64,000 bases of DNA from Agmasoma carcini (nom. nud.). Taxonomy: Eukaryota > Microsporidia > Thelohaniidae. The first letter of the stretch is position 1; every line of letters begins with the position of its first letter. The translations under genes and the position numbers were made by a program. Below the pieces are notes generated by a model that worked only from the letters and a program-made list of their open reading frames with translations, did not search any database and had not been told where the DNA came from. Where the stretch lies: NCBI GenBank assembly GCA_029232285.1, contig JAOXFI010000005.1, positions 230,349-294,348 of the forward strand. The letters run 5' to 3'. Positions 62,651-64,000 of the stretch are shown piece by piece.

Positions 62651-63229
62651 GAGTTTCGACTTTGTTAAGACAAAGGCGTATTAATATTGTCAATATAATG
62701 TTGAAATTCACTGTTAAAAGGTTTAAAAAAGACCCTGCTATCATATTAAAGTGTTTATAAGTTTATTCAAACACCTCTAAGAAATCATCAATATTGTGAT
62801 TATATTTTCAATGTTATTGGGGATTGACATTTTACACCTTGTTTCTTTTATCACATATCAAAATATCATCAGATAGCTTACAAGACCTAAATCACTCATA
62901 CTTCTTGTCGTTTGTTCTAATTCATCAGCCAACATAAAAATTATTATATAATCAAGTATATCTTTTATAAAACAAGATAAGCGGTTGAAATTCTATTCTT
63001 TTAAAGTTACTAAAAATATTCATTATTATTGCTTTTCTGTAAGTTATAAAATATCTTTCAAATTCCATTTATCACCTGTAATCGAACTGTCGAATAGATT
63101 ATCATTAAATTTATATTCAAATGATTCTTCAAAGTTTCTTTCTTCATCATTGATTGTGTTAAAACTAGGATGCTTATGAAACAATTAAAATGGAGTTTCA
63201 AGGTTGCTCTGTGAGAAATGATGTTATAA
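62651..63229. other. Degenerate spacer, probably transposon-derived
   Basis: Minus-strand frames downstream of the integrase fragment continue in pieces (for example NTINDEERNFEESFEYKFND near 63130), so part may be retroelement tail. No supported gene. Confidence 0.4.
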
Positions 63230-63620
63230 TCAAATAAAACAAGATTCTTTTAAACAAACATATTCGCCTTTTTAGTTCCTGATTAAGCCTTTCTACCTGT
63301 CACCGGGTTTTAGATGTCTTGGTCTACCGTATACGTATACTGGGTGAACTAAAAATTTAAATAAAAAAGAAAAAGTTAAATTTTAGAATTTTTAGCCATT
63401 ATCAGAATGCATAAAAATGTGTCTGTGTTTTTCTGTATTTTACTATCTGTTTTAAATTTTTATAAAAACATCTACGCATACTTTGTAAAATTTACTCTTT
63501 ATAACACATAAAGTCAATACAGTCGATCATATTGGCACAGACCCGCAATACCTTTAAGGTTTAATTGTTTTTATAATTTTTTTATTATAACACTATATAT
63601 TTTGTGAAAATTAGAAATAT
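63230..63620 (-). pseudogene. LTR-retroelement-type integrase fragment
   Basis: On the minus strand, in two frames, FMHSDNG (the second catalytic Asp context S-D-N-G) is followed about 30 codons later by QVERLNQELKRRICL (near 63260-63300), the G-x-V-E-R-x-N-x-x-L-K-x-x-I block of retroviral-type integrases. Between them HPVYVYGRPRHLKPGDR occupies the H-x-x-T/P-Q-G position in altered form. Frame breaks and loss of flanking domains mean it is dead. Ty3/gypsy is likely, but the clade is not certain. Confidence 0.5.
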
Positions 63621-63913
63621 GATCACATATATTTGTAAATTTAATTTTTTGATCTTCTGTGCTTCTGTTGCATAATTTTTTGAATTGGCGTGTTTTCATC
63701 TATGCAAACTAGTAATTTTTGGGCGGTTTATTTGCCTCTATAGAAGTTTAAAACATCACTAAATACAAACAAAATGATTTGCTTTTCTACAAGATTTTCT
63801 GATCTTTATCTAGGTCGCCCGAGTATAAACAGGATTAAATATAACTTTTAATACTGTTTTTTAGTCGCATTTTCAATTTTATTAGAGCGAAAAAAAATAA
63901 AACTTTTTATGTA

Positions 63914-64000
63914 CAGTACTCCAAAAAAAAAACCGGACACCTCAAAAAATTTGTTTAAAAGGTGTAAATTTATAAATAAAAAGATAATTTGAGCATAATT
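63914..64000 (-). mobile_element. End of a CAGTACTCC-family Tc1 element, running off the window
   Basis: After TA (63912-63913), CAGTACTCC, an A-run and CCGGACACCTC are the inverted form of the ends at 26007 and 41152. The rest of the element lies beyond the window. Confidence 0.75.

Noticed and set aside
1..64000. CRISPR array, bacterial operon or phage-like system
   Set aside because: The gene content is eukaryotic throughout. The only regular array has 10-bp units without spacers.

Overview
The window looks like nuclear DNA of a microsporidium. It is very AT-rich. Its genes are intron-poor and shortened, they sit in tight clusters, and each is preceded by an A-run/T-run signal a few bases before the ATG. 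The proteins are reduced versions of fungal proteins: RPC2, MSH2, PMS1, Spc25, Mediator subunits, a mitosome-type adrenodoxin reductase and a V-ATPase A subunit. Large stretches between clusters hold decayed Tc1/mariner and Merlin (ISXO2-like) DNA transposons. A TE-rich genome of the Anncaliia/Tubulinosema or Edhazardia kind would fit, but genus is inference. U2 snRNA and SmF suggest splicing is retained, which argues against the Enterocytozoon group.

Layout. 1-1840: an Msp1-type membrane AAA ATPase. 1979-6793: transposon graveyard (a CAGGGTTGG-type mariner relic, a Merlin relic, a Tc1 element with TA target duplications). 6921-18894: the main gene cluster with SWT1, a 59-codon MOZART1 gene, Rab GDI, SVP26/TEX261, a small zinc-finger protein, tRNA-Leu, NEDD8, CBP20, a hypothetical, MED31, tRNA-Gly, RPC2 of RNA polymerase III and a small coiled-coil protein. 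20198-21360: a secreted hypothetical and the U2 snRNA gene. 22850-26007: Tc1 relics. 26480-30704: AspRS, a helical hypothetical and two tandem tRNA-Arg genes. 31324-36548: nested Tc1, Merlin and mariner relics. 36950-39010: MSH2. 41405-46541: MED7, NCS2-like, TAF8, RTT109-like, a coiled-coil hypothetical, SPC25 and TFG1. 49239-57480: SmF, a degenerate RVB2, PMS1, PCH2, VMA1 and ARH1. 58131-58487: a phased 10-bp minisatellite. 60189-64000: an intron-containing tRNA-Tyr and more relics, including a retroelement integrase fragment and a Tc1 end at the window edge.

Functional themes are transcription (MED7, MED31, TAF8, TFG1, RPC2), RNA processing and quality control (CBP20, U2, SmF, SWT1), mismatch repair and meiosis (MSH2, PMS1, PCH2), chromatin (RTT109, RVB2), mitosis (SPC25, MZT1), trafficking (GDI, SVP26, VMA1) and mitosomal Fe-S chemistry (ARH1).

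The most notable observations are an RVB2 that has lost its whole ATP site, a NEDD8 encoded already mature, a U2 gene and a MOZART1 gene that are easy to miss, an unidentified GC-richer dispersed repeat family (four copies), and a short stem-closed GC island that may be a structured RNA. All identifications are by eye from motifs; no database search was run.
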